A DNA stretch of 64,000 bases from Altericroceibacterium xinjiangense (GTDB taxonomy: Bacteria > Pseudomonadota > Alphaproteobacteria > Sphingomonadales > Sphingomonadaceae): positions 124,001 through 188,000 of the forward strand of contig NZ_RSEK01000002.1 in the NCBI RefSeq assembly GCF_003958635.1, in the 5' to 3' direction. Under the pieces are notes generated by a model, which was given only the letters and a program-made list of their open reading frames with translations, made no database searches and was not told the origin of the DNA. Numbering within the stretch: the first letter of the stretch is position 1; each line of letters begins with the position of its first letter. This document shows, in pieces, positions 1-9,416 of the stretch. Position numbers and translations under genes: made by a program.

Positions 1-365
1 TCCGCGCTCTGGGTGGACCAGCGCTCATCCCACAACAGGATCGGCAGGCTCAGCGGGGCAAGGTTGCGGGCGTAGGCCCGGCTCGCCTGCGCGCGCGGCC
101 CTTCGCTGCCGTCCATGTTCAGCGGCAGGCCAATGACGAAGCCCCTGACCCCTCGGCTTGCCGCCAGTTCCTCGATCACCGCCTTGTCCCGCGCAAACTT
201 GCCGCGCACCAGCGTCTTGGCGGGGCTGGCAAAGCGCCACCCGGCGTCGCAGAACGCGGTGCCGATCGTCTTCGTGCCGATGTCGAGCGCCAGCAGCACG
301 CCCCCATCCGGCAAGGCGGCGCGGAACTCGGCCGCGCTGGCGGTTATGGTCGGCTTTTCGTCCAT
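1..365 (-). CDS. ruvX: RuvX/YqgF-family Holliday junction resolvase-like protein (partial, 3' end missing)
   Basis: RNase H-fold protein of the YqgF/RuvX family, linked to pre-16S rRNA 5' maturation and to Holliday junction resolution. Translation from the ATG at 365 gives the family's nucleotide-site motif [11 protein letters not shown], then a conserved [13 protein letters not shown] block and the [10 protein letters not shown] block near the window edge. About 120 codons are present; the C-terminal end lies outside the window. It overlaps the upstream DUF3089 gene by 22 nt and is the last visible gene of the pyrE-pdxJ-acpS-lepB run. Family assignment is firm; the in vivo role is taken from the family. 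Confidence 0.9.
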   Translation of the reverse strand, partial: MDEKPTITASAAEFRAALPDGGVLLALDIGTKTIGTAFCDAGWRFASPAKTLVRGKFARDKAVIEELAASRGVRGFVIGLPLNMDGSEGPRAQASRAYARNLAPLSLPILLWDERWSTQSA

Positions 366-1507
366 TCGCTCACTCGATGAACCACATCCTGCCGCAGGTT
401 CTCCCAGAACAGGGGAATGTCGTAGACGTGGTAATTGTTGCCCGGCAGCACGTAAGGGCCCAGCTCCGGCGGATCGCCGATCAGCAGCAACCCGCTTTCA
501 GCGCACCGCGCCGGAACCATGCCGGGGACCAGTTCGGCCGAATCCAGCGCTTCGTTGGGCACCAGCGTCCCGGTGTTGGCGCTGGCCGGAGCCTCACCGC
601 CCGCTGTACCGGTCAGCGGATTCACGCAGACCACCGGTCCATCGCCGCGCTTCTGCCCATCGAATCCGGGCGATTCCCGAAACCGTTCGACCAGCATCGC
701 AGGATCGGCCGGCTCGGCAAAAGTGGACCACGTGGCAATGCACTGTGCATCGTCGGACGTGGCGCAGACAGGCAGGGGCAGGGCCGGCAGGTCATGCTCG
801 ATCGAGATTGGCCAGCCGACCGGATAGACCATCGCGACGCGGTCCTGCAGCCGCGTCCCGGCGATTCGCTCCTGCAGCAGGCGCAGGATGTGCAGCGCGC
901 CCTGGCTGTGCCCTGCCAGCACGATCGGGGTGTCGCGGTCGACGCTGTCCACAAACACGTCGAACGCTTGTTCGATGTCGCGATAGGCGGCATCGATCGC
1001 CGCGGACGCCGCCGGCTTGTCGGTCAGGAAAGCCCCGAAGGTCGCCTGCCGGTACCGAGGGGCCCAAACTTCCGCCGCGTCCCGGAAGGGGCTCGCCATT
1101 CCCTGCACGAACAGCCGGGCCCGCTCCTGCGATCGCTGATCCTCGAGAGGGGCGTTCCAGTTCGATCGCTCAAGGTAGCTGGTGGGATGCACGAAGAACA
1201 CCGCGAAACGCGGCGCAGTCTCGACGGATTCGGCGGCCGCAACATCGTCTTCGGCTGGCGGAGCATTCGCGTCTTCCGCGAAAGCAGGTTGCCAGCGCGC
1301 GGGGTTGCCCGCGCCCGTTCCCGGCCGGGAGAGCCACAGGGCCGGGTTCTCGTAAGCGTTGATTTCAAGAGCAGGCTGGGCAGTGAACTCGGTGGTCGGA
1401 ACCAGCGCAATCTCGGTCAGCTCGTTCGACCAAAGGCGCAATGCGAACAACCCGGCAATCCCCAGGAACACCATTGCTGCGATGAAGAAAAGGAACTTGC
1501 GAGCCAC
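344..1507 (-). CDS. DUF3089 family alpha/beta-hydrolase-like protein
   Basis: 387 aa. An N-terminal hydrophobic segment (about residues 5-24) would anchor it in the inner membrane or act as an uncleaved signal. The body reads as a lipase-like alpha/beta hydrolase: [11 protein letters not shown] near residue 101 and the nucleophile elbow GHSQG at 199-203 (Ser201 the likely nucleophile), both characteristic of DUF3089. The substrate is unknown; esterase or lipase activity is inferred from the fold. It starts 3 nt after the AI-2E-type permease stop and overlaps ruvX, so it is probably cotranscribed with both. Confidence 0.8.
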   Translation of the reverse strand: MARKFLFFIAAMVFLGIAGLFALRLWSNELTEIALVPTTEFTAQPALEINAYENPALWLSRPGTGAGNPARWQPAFAEDANAPPAEDDVAAAESVETAPRFAVFFVHPTSYLERSNWNAPLEDQRSQERARLFVQGMASPFRDAAEVWAPRYRQATFGAFLTDKPAASAAIDAAYRDIEQAFDVFVDSVDRDTPIVLAGHSQGALHILRLLQERIAGTRLQDRVAMVYPVGWPISIEHDLPALPLPVCATSDDAQCIATWSTFAEPADPAMLVERFRESPGFDGQKRGDGPVVCVNPLTGTAGGEAPASANTGTLVPNEALDSAELVPGMVPARCAESGLLLIGDPPELGPYVLPGNNYHVYDIPLFWENLRQDVVHRVSEWTKSRP

Positions 1508-1510
1508 CGT

Positions 1511-2584
1511 TCACGCGCCGTCATGATCAATGCGCGACTGGCGCTGCTCGGAACGACGCTCCAGCGCGACCTTGATCATCGCAATCAGCGGATCAGCCAG
1601 CGCCAGTCCCAGGATTCCGAACAGCACGCCCATGATCAGCTGCATCGCCAGCACCAGCGCGGGGGCAAGGTCGACAGTCTTCTTGGCGATGAAGGGCACC
1701 AGAATATACCCGTCGATCGTCTGCACGCCGAAATAGACCAGAATTGCGTAGAGGCCCATGTCGGTTCCGCCGGAAAAACCAACGGCTATCATGATGACGC
1801 CGGAGATCAGCGCACCGATGTTGGGAATAAAAGCCAGAAGCCCCGTCAGCAGACCCAGCAGCGCTGCCATGGGCACGCCGTAGACCGCCAGCAGGGCCCA
1901 GGTGAACAGCCCTTCCAGCACCATCCCGATCAGCCGCCCCATCAGCAGATGACGCAAGGCTCTTCCCATGCGCGAAAGGGTGACCAGCAGGTTCTCCCGC
2001 TCCGCTGCCGGCACCATCCACGACACGCCCCGTTCGTACAGGCGCGGCTCCGCGGCGATGTAGATGCCGAGAATGGCAATCAGGATCAGGCTGGCGAACC
2101 CCCCGATCATGCCGGTTACCAGCCGGGTGAGCGTGCCGACGCCGCTCGTGAACTGTCCGGCAAGAGCCTGCAGGTCGCTTGCTTCGGTCGCGAACCCCAG
2201 GGAACTGGCCCAGGCAGTGAAGTTGGCGACTTGCTCCTCAAAGATTGTCGGGATCATCGCGGCTTGCTGCAGCATCTGCGATCCTGCGTACCAGCCCACC
2301 CAGGCGAGGAAGATGAAGGCAGCAAAGACCACTATGCCGATGCGCCAGCCCCGCCCGATCGGCAACACGCGTCCCAGCAGCCGCGCTCCTCCGTCGATCA
2401 GGGCAGCAATCACCAGGCCGCCGAAAACCACCAGCAGCGACTGGGCCATGTACACTGCCAGCGCAATGAGGCCGATCACGCTCGCCCAGACGAACGCGCG
2501 CTGGGCTTCGTGCCGCAGTCTCGGATTGTCGATCCGGGTCGGGCTTACCCCGACCTTTTCGCCATCGAGGTCAGCCTTCTCCAT
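1511..2584 (-). CDS. AI-2E transporter family (PerM/UPF0118-type) permease
   Basis: 357 aa from the ATG at 2584. A longer frame opens at 2632 but would run further into lepB; even this start overlaps lepB by 14 nt. About seven to eight hydrophobic segments are visible, including an early pair around residues 30-70 and a C-terminal cluster with GLLTGLLAFIPNIGALISG and PLIAMIKVALERR, typical of PF01594. Members export autoinducer-2 or other small solutes, or support ion homeostasis; the true substrate cannot be read from sequence. It lies in the lepB operon, 3 nt before the DUF3089 gene. Confidence 0.85.
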   Translation of the reverse strand: MEKADLDGEKVGVSPTRIDNPRLRHEAQRAFVWASVIGLIALAVYMAQSLLVVFGGLVIAALIDGGARLLGRVLPIGRGWRIGIVVFAAFIFLAWVGWYAGSQMLQQAAMIPTIFEEQVANFTAWASSLGFATEASDLQALAGQFTSGVGTLTRLVTGMIGGFASLILIAILGIYIAAEPRLYERGVSWMVPAAERENLLVTLSRMGRALRHLLMGRLIGMVLEGLFTWALLAVYGVPMAALLGLLTGLLAFIPNIGALISGVIMIAVGFSGGTDMGLYAILVYFGVQTIDGYILVPFIAKKTVDLAPALVLAMQLIMGVLFGILGLALADPLIAMIKVALERRSEQRQSRIDHDGA

Positions 2585-3485
2585 TCTCGGTTCCCGCTGG
2601 CTCCCTTTCTGGGCGCAGGCTTGTCGAAGCACGGTTACTTCTCAGAGAGGTAAACCAGGAAAGCGGATTCCAGCTTTCACTTCCGTCCAGCGAAAACGTC
2701 AGGAATTCTGCTCGCCCACCGATGCTGCTCAGCGGCACCGGTCCGCCAAGTCCGTTGCCGTAAGGCTCCGAGTTGGCCCGGCTGTCCGCGGAGTGATCGC
2801 GGTTGTCGCCCATGAGGAACACATGATCCTCCGGTACTGTGATCTCGTCCATGTTATCGAGATCCTGGTTCATGTGATCGATGATCACATAGCTTGCCCC
2901 GTTCGGCAGTGTCTCACGGAAGGTCGGCGGTTCATAGACGGCCTTTCCGTTCGGCAGGCGGGTTCGATAGGGTTCGAAGGAGGCCAGGCAGGGGTAGCCG
3001 TCGCAGTACTGCTGGTCTGCCACCGGGATCTGCACCGGCGGGACGACTTCCTGGGGTACCGGCTCTCCGTTGAGATAGATCCGGCCGTCGACCAGCGCGA
3101 TTCGATCGCCCGGCAAGCCAACCACGCGCTTGATGTAATCCTCGTTCCGATCCGGCGGGACCGCAATTACGATGTCCCCGTACGCAGGTGTCCGGGGAGC
3201 GATCCGCCAGACGGAGCGTGGGACCACGTGGAAGGAGGCTGAGACCCAACTCCAGCCGTAAGGATACTTGCTGACCACCAGCCGGTCCCCGACGAGCAGG
3301 TTCGGAACCATCGAGATGGACGGGATATAAAAAGGCTTCGCAATGAAGGTGTGGAACGCAAGCACCGCCAGCAGCATCAACGCTAACCCGCGCAGTTCTG
3401 CAAACCAGTTGACCTTGTCCTTCTTCCGTGCAGCCTTCTTCGGCGCCTTGGTCACAGGCTTGTCCTTCTTCGCGATGAAACTCAC
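2571..3485 (-). CDS. lepB: Signal peptidase I
   Basis: Inner-membrane serine protease that removes signal peptides from secreted proteins. I start it at the GTG at 3485, which overlaps the acpS stop as GTGA and gives 304 aa; the frame remains open upstream, inside acpS. A Lys-rich cytoplasmic tail (residues 5-24) is followed by one membrane segment (about 33-50), then the box [13 protein letters not shown] with catalytic Ser58, the [10 protein letters not shown] box with the general-base Lys, and [11 protein letters not shown] near the C-terminus. The length and box order fit a single-anchor SPase I. Confidence 0.95.
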   Translation of the reverse strand: MSFIAKKDKPVTKAPKKAARKKDKVNWFAELRGLALMLLAVLAFHTFIAKPFYIPSISMVPNLLVGDRLVVSKYPYGWSWVSASFHVVPRSVWRIAPRTPAYGDIVIAVPPDRNEDYIKRVVGLPGDRIALVDGRIYLNGEPVPQEVVPPVQIPVADQQYCDGYPCLASFEPYRTRLPNGKAVYEPPTFRETLPNGASYVIIDHMNQDLDNMDEITVPEDHVFLMGDNRDHSADSRANSEPYGNGLGGPVPLSSIGGRAEFLTFSLDGSESWNPLSWFTSLRSNRASTSLRPEREPAGTENGEG

Positions 3486-3883
3486 AGCGGGCGCGCCTCC
3501 AGGACCACGAAAGCCTGCGCCCATGGGTGGTCATCCGTGAGCGTCAGGTGAACAATTACCTCATGCCCGGACGGGGTCAGGGCATCGAGTGCCGCTTTCG
3601 CGCCGCCGGTCAGCATAAGGGTCGGGGCACCACTGGGTGCGTTTACCACTCCGATGTCCCGCATGAACACGCCGCGGCTAAACCCCGTGCCGACGGCCTT
3701 GGAGAAAGCTTCCTTGGCGGCGAATCGCTTGGCGAAGGTCCCGGCACGCGTCAACGGTCGCCGCGCAGCCTTCGCCTGTTCGACTTCGGTAAAGCAGCGC
3801 CGCTCGAACCGCTCTCCGTGCCGGGCGAGCACGTCGGCAACCCGCTCGATGTTGCACAGGTCGGAGCCGAGACCGACGATCAT
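3482..3883 (-). CDS. acpS: Holo-[acyl-carrier-protein] synthase
   Basis: 133 aa, the normal length for AcpS. It transfers 4'-phosphopantetheine from CoA to the serine of acyl carrier protein, activating fatty acid synthesis. It has the N-terminal Mg-binding motif [12 protein letters not shown] and the second signature [18 protein letters not shown], with the Asp and Glu metal ligands present. It sits between pdxJ (28 nt upstream) and lepB (4-nt overlap), a common alphaproteobacterial arrangement, so translation of lepB is probably coupled to acpS. Confidence 0.96.
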   Translation of the reverse strand: MIVGLGSDLCNIERVADVLARHGERFERRCFTEVEQAKAARRPLTRAGTFAKRFAAKEAFSKAVGTGFSRGVFMRDIGVVNAPSGAPTLMLTGGAKAALDALTPSGHEVIVHLTLTDDHPWAQAFVVLEARPL

Positions 3884-3911
3884 GCCGATCCCCGAAACTG
3901 CTGCGCCGTGC

Positions 3912-4643
3912 TCACCGGACGGCGTCCATCAGCTCGCGCATGTGGCGCACGGCATCTTCCAGTCCAATGAACACAGCCTCGCCGACCAGATAGTGGCCAA
4001 TGTTGAGTTCGGCGATCTGCGGAATCGCGGCGATCGGCTGAACATTCCCATAGGTCAGTCCGTGTCCGGCATGAGGCTCGATCCCGTTCTTCGCCGCGAG
4101 CGCGGCCATGTCGGACAAGCGCTTCAGCTCGGCAGACACCTGCTCACCGCTCGCGTGCGCGTATTCGCCGGTGTGAAACTCTACTACCGGCGCGCCCAGC
4201 CGTAGCGCCGCCTCCAGCTGGCGTTCCTCGGGAGCGATGAAGAGGCTGACGCGAATATCCGCATCCAGCAAACGGCACACGAACGGATAGAGCTGATCGT
4301 GCAGTCCCGCCGCATCGAGCCCGCCCTCGGTGGTGCGCTCCTCACGTTTTTCGGGTACGATGCAGGCGGCATGCGGCCGATGGCGCAGTGCAATCTGCAG
4401 CATTTCCTCGGTCGCAGCCATCTCGAGGTTCAAGGGCAAGCCGGTTGCGCGCAGGATGCGCGCAATATCATCATCCCGAATGTGGCGCCGATCCTCGCGC
4501 AAGTGGGCGGTGATCCCGTCCGCACCAGCTTGAGCCACGATCGCGGCCGCGCGCACGGGATCGGGGTGGTCGCCCCCTCGTGCGTTCCGGATCGTCGCAA
4601 CGTGGTCGATATTGACGCCGAGGCGCAACGTATCAGGACCCAA
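3912..4643 (-). CDS. pdxJ: Pyridoxine 5'-phosphate synthase
   Basis: 243 aa. Condenses 1-deoxyxylulose 5-phosphate with 3-amino-2-oxopropyl phosphate in the last step of the DXP-dependent vitamin B6 pathway. Family blocks are clear: [17 protein letters not shown] at the N-terminus, the [12 protein letters not shown] block with catalytic His, and [11 protein letters not shown] followed by [12 protein letters not shown] in the phosphate-binding part of the TIM barrel. It begins 3 nt after the pyrE stop, so it is almost certainly cotranscribed with pyrE and acpS. Confidence 0.97.
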   Translation of the reverse strand: MGPDTLRLGVNIDHVATIRNARGGDHPDPVRAAAIVAQAGADGITAHLREDRRHIRDDDIARILRATGLPLNLEMAATEEMLQIALRHRPHAACIVPEKREERTTEGGLDAAGLHDQLYPFVCRLLDADIRVSLFIAPEERQLEAALRLGAPVVEFHTGEYAHASGEQVSAELKRLSDMAALAAKNGIEPHAGHGLTYGNVQPIAAIPQIAELNIGHYLVGEAVFIGLEDAVRHMRELMDAVR

Positions 4644-4646
4644 TGC

Positions 4647-5228
4647 TCAAGCCTTCCGGCTGCCCGGCTTTTCGACCGGTCTCGCAGCCAGTTCCGGCGG
4701 AAGCTCTTCGTCCGCATATGTCGGGAAATTCACCGCGACGAGTGAATAGAACGGAACCCCGAGATCGAGCTGTCCCGCCGTGCGGTCAACCAACGCGCAA
4801 GCGGCAAGGACTTCCGCGCCGGAACCGTGGACGGCCGCGATCGCCTCTCTTGAAGAAAGGCCGGTGGTAATCACATCCTCGACCAGCAGGACTCGCTCGC
4901 CCGGCCGGAGAGCGAATCCGCGGCGCAACTCGAATGTCCCGGTCGGCCTTTCGAGGAAGATCGCTTCCTTGCCGAGCGCGCGGCCGACTTCATGGCCAAT
5001 AATGACGCCGCCCATTGCCGGCGACACGACCTTGTCGATCTTCTGCCGCGTCTCGCGCGGGATCATGTGAATCAGAGCTGCGGCCATGCGCGATGCACGC
5101 TCCGGGTCCATCAGAACCCGGGCGCATTGCAGATAATGGGCACTGTGCCGGCCGGAGGAAAGCAGGAAGTGTCCTTCCAGCAAAGCATGGCAGGAACGGA
5201 ACTCCGACAGCACTTCCTCTTCGGTCAT
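4647..5228 (-). CDS. pyrE: Orotate phosphoribosyltransferase
   Basis: 193 aa. Converts orotate and PRPP to OMP in pyrimidine synthesis. The 13-residue PRPP-binding signature is at about 114-126 (LLVEDVITTGLSS) and an SSGRHS block lies near residue 25. It is the first gene of the leftward operon; its ATG is 186 nt from the divergent coxB start, so promoters for both directions lie in that gap. pyrC at 21.4 kb is another step of the same pathway. Confidence 0.95.
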   Translation of the reverse strand: MTEEEVLSEFRSCHALLEGHFLLSSGRHSAHYLQCARVLMDPERASRMAAALIHMIPRETRQKIDKVVSPAMGGVIIGHEVGRALGKEAIFLERPTGTFELRRGFALRPGERVLLVEDVITTGLSSREAIAAVHGSGAEVLAACALVDRTAGQLDLGVPFYSLVAVNFPTYADEELPPELAARPVEKPGSRKA

Positions 5229-5310
5229 GGCGGTGTAGTGACCTCTTGATAGCTTGCTCCCCTTTGTAGCTCCGCAGGGGATACGTGAACAAAAATCTCC
5301 CTAGAAGCGC

Positions 5311-5339
5311 TTGAGGCATCGGGCAAGCGGGCGTATAGG
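5311..5339 (+). promoter_or_regulatory. Candidate sigma70-type promoter for the cytochrome oxidase operon
   Basis: TTGAGG at 5311-5316 and TATAGG at 5334-5339 are separated by exactly 17 nt, each matching four of six consensus bases. The predicted start near 5346 leaves a leader of about 70 nt before coxB. Promoter matching by eye gives false positives, so this is only a candidate. Confidence 0.4.
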
Positions 5340-5382
5340 CCCGCAGAAGCGGCCCCGCCCAGGGGTGAACCGGGCCTTTTTT
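5337..5382 (+). other. Terminator-like hairpin with T-tract in the coxB leader
   Basis: AGGCCCG (5337-5343) can pair with CGGGCCT (5371-5377), and six T's follow (5377-5382). An alternative inner stem GGCCC/GGGCC would form in a transcript starting near 5346. It lies before coxB and after no plus-strand gene, so it could attenuate the cox operon or be incidental. Confidence 0.35.
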
Positions 5383-5414
5383 CGCGCCTGCATAAAACGG
5401 AAAGCGTCAGACAG

Positions 5415-6545
5415 ATGAACCTCGGCGAATTTGCTCGCAAGCGGTTGGGTTTCGCTAGCGCAGCGCTGATGGCGGTTGCCCTGCTTGCAACGCCGCAGAG
5501 CGGTTACGCCCAAGCCACCCCGCGCCTCGATGCGCAGGCGGAGAACGTGGCTCGCGAAGATATCCCCGAGAGTCAGGCGGCAGAACCCTCGACTCTCGAT
5601 GTTGCTCCCGGCGCGGGTGAAGTAGCTCGCCTCGGGCCGGAATGGATCAAGGGTCAGCCGGCGCTTGGTGGGGTGAACTTCCAGGACCAGTACTCGCCAA
5701 ACGGCGAATACGCGCTGTGGATGCACAACGCGATCCTGCTGCCGCTGATCACGTTCATCTGCCTGCTGGTTTTGGGGCTGCTGCTGTACGTGGTGGTTCG
5801 TTTCAATCGCCGGAGGAACACGGTTCCTTCGCGCACGGCGCACAACACCGTGATCGAAGTGGTCTGGACGCTGGTGCCGGTGCTGGTCCTGGTGTTCATC
5901 GCCATCCCGTCGATCACCTTGCTGGCGCGGCAGTACCAGGCCGCGCCGGAAGATGCCCTGACTGTCAAGGTTACCGGGTACCAGTGGTACTGGGGGTACA
6001 CCTATCCGGACAACGGCGGGTTCGAAGTGATCTCGAACATGCTTCCGCCCGAACAGGCGATTGAGCGAGGGGAGCCGGCTATTCTCGCCGTCGACAACCG
6101 CTTGGTCGTGCCGGCAGGAGAGCCGATCCGTATCCAGACCACAGGCGCGGACGTGATCCACTCGTTCGCCATTCCCTCCATGTGGTTCAAGATCGACGCG
6201 GTTCCCGGCCGTTTGAACGAGCGGGTTCTCTACATCGAAGAGCCGGGCATCTATTATGGCCAGTGTTCTGAGCTGTGCGGCGCCCGTCACGCCTACATGC
6301 CGATCGCCGTCGAGGCTTTGCCGCGCCCTCAGTTCGATGCCTGGGTCCTTGCCCAGGGCGGCACGCTTGGCGGACCTGATCTCCCGACTGCTCCTGCTCC
6401 ACGGCAGGAACCGGAATCGTCGGTGTCGGGTGCGCCGGGTGCCGGGGTTCCCGAACCCTTGGAAGATCCCGCTGCCGGACCCAATTCTCCGACTGCGCCT
6501 GCGCCTCTTTCGCCTCCCGGTGTAACGGCCGGACCGACCGCCTGA
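5415..6545 (+). CDS. coxB: Cytochrome c oxidase subunit II (CuA subunit)
   Basis: 376 aa. Receives electrons from cytochrome c at the binuclear CuA centre of the aa3-type terminal oxidase. Signal peptide at 1-32 (ends SGYAQA), two membrane helices (about 104-127 and 148-171), an aromatic GYQWYWGYTYP patch at 188-198, and the CuA ligands His249, Cys284, Cys288, His292 and Met295 within the CSELCGARHAYM motif. A Pro-rich tail (about 320-376) extends past the usual end, as in related alphaproteobacteria. It heads the cox operon. Confidence 0.97.
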   Translation: MNLGEFARKRLGFASAALMAVALLATPQSGYAQATPRLDAQAENVAREDIPESQAAEPSTLDVAPGAGEVARLGPEWIKGQPALGGVNFQDQYSPNGEYALWMHNAILLPLITFICLLVLGLLLYVVVRFNRRRNTVPSRTAHNTVIEVVWTLVPVLVLVFIAIPSITLLARQYQAAPEDALTVKVTGYQWYWGYTYPDNGGFEVISNMLPPEQAIERGEPAILAVDNRLVVPAGEPIRIQTTGADVIHSFAIPSMWFKIDAVPGRLNERVLYIEEPGIYYGQCSELCGARHAYMPIAVEALPRPQFDAWVLAQGGTLGGPDLPTAPAPRQEPESSVSGAPGAGVPEPLEDPAAGPNSPTAPAPLSPPGVTAGPTA

Positions 6546-6580
6546 GCTGCCGCCCGACTTATTGACTAGGATTTCCTTCG

Positions 6581-8284
6581 ATGGCTACCACCGCCGACCA
6601 TTTCCAGGCTCATGCCGATGAGCACCATCACGATGCGGACCACAAGCCGGGATTCTTCGCCCGCTGGTTCATGTCGACCAACCATAAAGACATCGGCACG
6701 CTCTACCTGATCTTCGCTATCTTCGCTGGCGTGATCGGCGGCGCGATATCGGGCGTCATGCGGGCTGAACTTGCGGACCCGGGGATTCAGGTTCTCACTC
6801 CGCTGGTCGGCTGGCTTTATAACGAAACCGATCTCGATCAGGCGCTGCACATGTGGAACGTCCTGATCACCGCCCACGGCTTGATCATGGTGTTCTTCAT
6901 GGTGATGCCGGCGATGATCGGCGGCTTCGGCAACTGGTTCATCCCGTTGATGATCGGCGCGCCGGACATGGCGTTCCCGCGGATGAACAACGTTTCGTTC
7001 TGGCTCACTTTCGTGGCGTTCATCTCGCTTCTGCTGTCCAGCTTCGTTCCGGGGGGCACGGGTCTTGGGGCGGGGACGGGCTGGACTGTCTACGCGCCAC
7101 TCTCGACCTCGGGCTCCGTCGGGCCGGCCGTCGATTTCGCCATCTTCTCGCTGCACCTTGCTGGTGCGGGCTCCATCCTCGGTGCGATCAACTTCATCAC
7201 CACCATTCTCAACATGCGCGCGCCGGGCATGACCCTGCACAAGATGCCGCTGTTCGTGTGGTCGGTGCTGGTCACCGCGTTCCTGCTGCTGCTCGCGCTG
7301 CCCGTGCTGGCTGCGGCAATCACCATGCTGCTGACCGACCGTAACTTCGGCACGACCTTCTTCGATCCCGCCGGCGGCGGCGATCCGGTCCTGTACCAGC
7401 ACTTGTTCTGGTTCTTCGGTCACCCGGAAGTGTACATCATGATTTTGCCGGGCTTCGGCATGATCAGCCAGATCATTGCGACGTTCAGCCGCAAGCCCGT
7501 GTTCGGTTATCTCGGGATGGCCTACGCGATGGTCGCGATCGGCGTCGTCGGCTTTGTCGTCTGGGCGCACCACATGTACGTGGTCGGGCTGAACGTGAAC
7601 ACGAAGATGTACTTCACCGCGGCGACGATGGTGATCGCGGTCCCGACCGGCATCAAGATCTTCAGCTGGATCGCGACGATGTGGGGCGGGAGCCTTGAAT
7701 TCAAGAGTCCGATGGTCTGGGCCCTTGGCTTCATCTTCCTGTTCACCGTGGGCGGCGTGACGGGCGTCGTGCTCGCCAACGGCGGCATCGACGACTACAT
7801 GCACGACACGTACTACGTGGTGGCGCACTTCCACTACGTGCTGTCGCTGGGTGCGGTCTTCGCGCTGTTCGCCGGTTTCTACTACTGGTTCCCGAAGATG
7901 AGCGGGCGGATGCATTCCGAAATGCTGGCGCACATCCACTTCTGGATCTTCTTCGTCGGCGTGAACATGATCTTCTTCCCGATGCACTTCCTGGGAATGG
8001 ATGGCATGCCGCGGCGTATTCCGGACTATCCGGCCGCGTACGCCTACTGGAACCAGTTTGCCACGGTCGGCTACTGGATCATGGCCGGGTCGATGCTGGT
8101 GTTCTTTGCCAACATGCTCTACGCATTCACGGCGGGGAAGAAGGCGGCGCCGAACTACTGGGGCGAAGGCGCGACGACGCTCGAATGGACGTTGACGAGC
8201 CCGCCGCCGTACCATCAGTTCGAAACGCTGCCGGTGATTGACGATGTCGATCACGATCATGGCGGTACCGTCGCCCCGGCGTAA
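6581..8284 (+). CDS. ctaD: Cytochrome c oxidase subunit I
   Basis: 567 aa. Catalytic heme-copper subunit that reduces O2 and pumps protons. After a His-rich N-terminus it shows twelve hydrophobic helices and the diagnostic GHPEVYI motif of A1-type (D-channel glutamate) oxidases, WAHHMY for CuB ligands, TGIKIFSW with the K-channel lysine, and [15 protein letters not shown] carrying the heme a and a3 ligands. It starts 36 nt after coxB; a 12-bp hairpin lies between it and ctaB. Confidence 0.98.
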   Translation: MATTADHFQAHADEHHHDADHKPGFFARWFMSTNHKDIGTLYLIFAIFAGVIGGAISGVMRAELADPGIQVLTPLVGWLYNETDLDQALHMWNVLITAHGLIMVFFMVMPAMIGGFGNWFIPLMIGAPDMAFPRMNNVSFWLTFVAFISLLLSSFVPGGTGLGAGTGWTVYAPLSTSGSVGPAVDFAIFSLHLAGAGSILGAINFITTILNMRAPGMTLHKMPLFVWSVLVTAFLLLLALPVLAAAITMLLTDRNFGTTFFDPAGGGDPVLYQHLFWFFGHPEVYIMILPGFGMISQIIATFSRKPVFGYLGMAYAMVAIGVVGFVVWAHHMYVVGLNVNTKMYFTAATMVIAVPTGIKIFSWIATMWGGSLEFKSPMVWALGFIFLFTVGGVTGVVLANGGIDDYMHDTYYVVAHFHYVLSLGAVFALFAGFYYWFPKMSGRMHSEMLAHIHFWIFFVGVNMIFFPMHFLGMDGMPRRIPDYPAAYAYWNQFATVGYWIMAGSMLVFFANMLYAFTAGKKAAPNYWGEGATTLEWTLTSPPPYHQFETLPVIDDVDHDHGGTVAPA

Positions 8285-8318
8285 TCACACTTCCCCTCGC
8301 GGGAAGACCAGACAGGGC

Positions 8319-8346
8319 GGGGGCGTGCCGGAGACGGCGCGCCCCC
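8319..8346 (+). other. Very stable intercistronic hairpin with GAGA tetraloop
   Basis: A 12-bp stem (8319-8330 with 8335-8346, one G-T pair) closes on GAGA, a GNRA tetraloop. No T-tract follows, so it is not a standard terminator. In an operon this position suits an RNA-processing or 3'-protection element that would keep ctaD mRNA more abundant than ctaB mRNA; that role is inferred. Confidence 0.6.
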
Positions 8347-8367
8347 ACTTGCAATGGGACACCTGAC

Positions 8368-9288
8368 GTGACGAGCCCGACCAATGCCGTAAAGTTGCCT
8401 GCCGACTGGCGCGATTTCCTCGCCCTCACCAAGCCGCGGGTGATGAGCCTGGTGGTCTTTACCGGATTGTGCGGGTTGCTTGCTGCTCCCGGGCATATCA
8501 ATCCGGTGCTGGGCTTCACCGCCGTGCTGTGCATCGCTCTGGGTGCAGGCGGGGCTGGGGCCCTCAACCAGTGGTGGGAAGCCGAAATCGATTCCGGGAT
8601 GAAACGGACGTCCAAGCGGCCGCTTCCGCAGGGGCGGCTTGAACGCACCGACGCTCGCGACTTCGGTATCGCGCTCTCCGTCGCCTCGGTTCTGATCCTG
8701 GGATTGGCGATCCACTGGCTCGCCGCGACCATCCTCGCGATCTCGATCATCTATTATGCGGTGGTCTACACGATCTGGCTGAAGCCGCGCACCCCGCAGA
8801 ACATCGTCATTGGCGGTGGGGCGGGGGCCTTCCCGCCGCTTATCGGCTGGGTTGCAGTGACCGGTGACATCACGGCTATGCCGCTGCTGCTGTTCGCGGT
8901 TATTTTCTTCTGGACGCCGCCGCATTTCTGGGCGCTCGCGCTGTTCGTGCAGACCGATTATGCGAAAGTCGGCATTCCCATGCTGCCGGTCGTCGCAGGC
9001 GAAGTGGCGACTCGCCGCCAGATTCTGGCCTACAGCATCATTCTGCTGCCGCTTTCGGCCGTGCCGTGGTGGATCGGCGGCACCGGCCCCCTATATGGGA
9101 TCGCGGCGCTGGTTCTTTCGGGTGTTTTTCTCCTGCTCACCTTCCCGGTTGCGTTCCGGCGCACGGGCGAAGACGACCGGATGAAGCCTGAGAAGCGCTT
9201 GTTCACTTACTCGATCGCCTACCTGTTCGCGCTGTTCGGGGTTCTGGTGGCGGATCGGGCGATTTACGGAAGCAGTGTGCTGACATGA
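8368..9288 (+). CDS. ctaB: Heme O synthase (protoheme IX farnesyltransferase)
   Basis: 306 aa, GTG start at 8368. UbiA-family polytopic prenyltransferase that farnesylates heme b to heme o, precursor of the heme a used by ctaD. The first Asp-rich region appears as [15 protein letters not shown] (about residues 70-84), followed by [10 protein letters not shown]; a second conserved block reads [13 protein letters not shown]. About nine membrane segments. Its stop overlaps the start of the small 9285 gene as ATGA, so the two are translationally coupled. Confidence 0.95.
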   Translation: MTSPTNAVKLPADWRDFLALTKPRVMSLVVFTGLCGLLAAPGHINPVLGFTAVLCIALGAGGAGALNQWWEAEIDSGMKRTSKRPLPQGRLERTDARDFGIALSVASVLILGLAIHWLAATILAISIIYYAVVYTIWLKPRTPQNIVIGGGAGAFPPLIGWVAVTGDITAMPLLLFAVIFFWTPPHFWALALFVQTDYAKVGIPMLPVVAGEVATRRQILAYSIILLPLSAVPWWIGGTGPLYGIAALVLSGVFLLLTFPVAFRRTGEDDRMKPEKRLFTYSIAYLFALFGVLVADRAIYGSSVLT

Positions 9289-9416
9289 CTCCTGAGGAAG
9301 AAGCGGAATACAAACGGCGGCGGAAGGCGCGCAACGTCGTGCTTGCGTTGCTGCTGGTGGGACTAGTGGTGCTGTTCTACGCGATCACGGTAGTCCGGAT
9401 CGGAGCGCAGGGATGA
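9285..9416 (+). CDS. 43-aa single-span membrane protein in the cox operon (CoxF-like position)
   Basis: A short gene of 43 codons. The ATG overlaps the ctaB stop (ATGA) and its stop overlaps the ctaG ATG (ATGA), so it is tightly coupled on both sides. The N-terminus is charged ([17 protein letters not shown]) and is followed by one hydrophobic helix of about 20 residues. Small proteins occupy the same slot in other alphaproteobacterial cox operons and are thought to help oxidase assembly; that role is inferred from position. Confidence 0.75.
   Translation: MTPEEEAEYKRRRKARNVVLALLLVGLVVLFYAITVVRIGAQG

Noticed and set aside
158-2653. 831-codon plus-strand open frame, antisense to ruvX, DUF3089 and AI-2E genes
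   Set aside because: Product is Arg/Gln/His-rich with no family motif; it is the mirror of high-GC coding on the minus strand.
6566-8260. 564-codon minus-strand open frame antisense to ctaD
   Set aside because: Highly charged His/Arg/Asp composition typical of the antisense of membrane protein codons; ctaD is certain.
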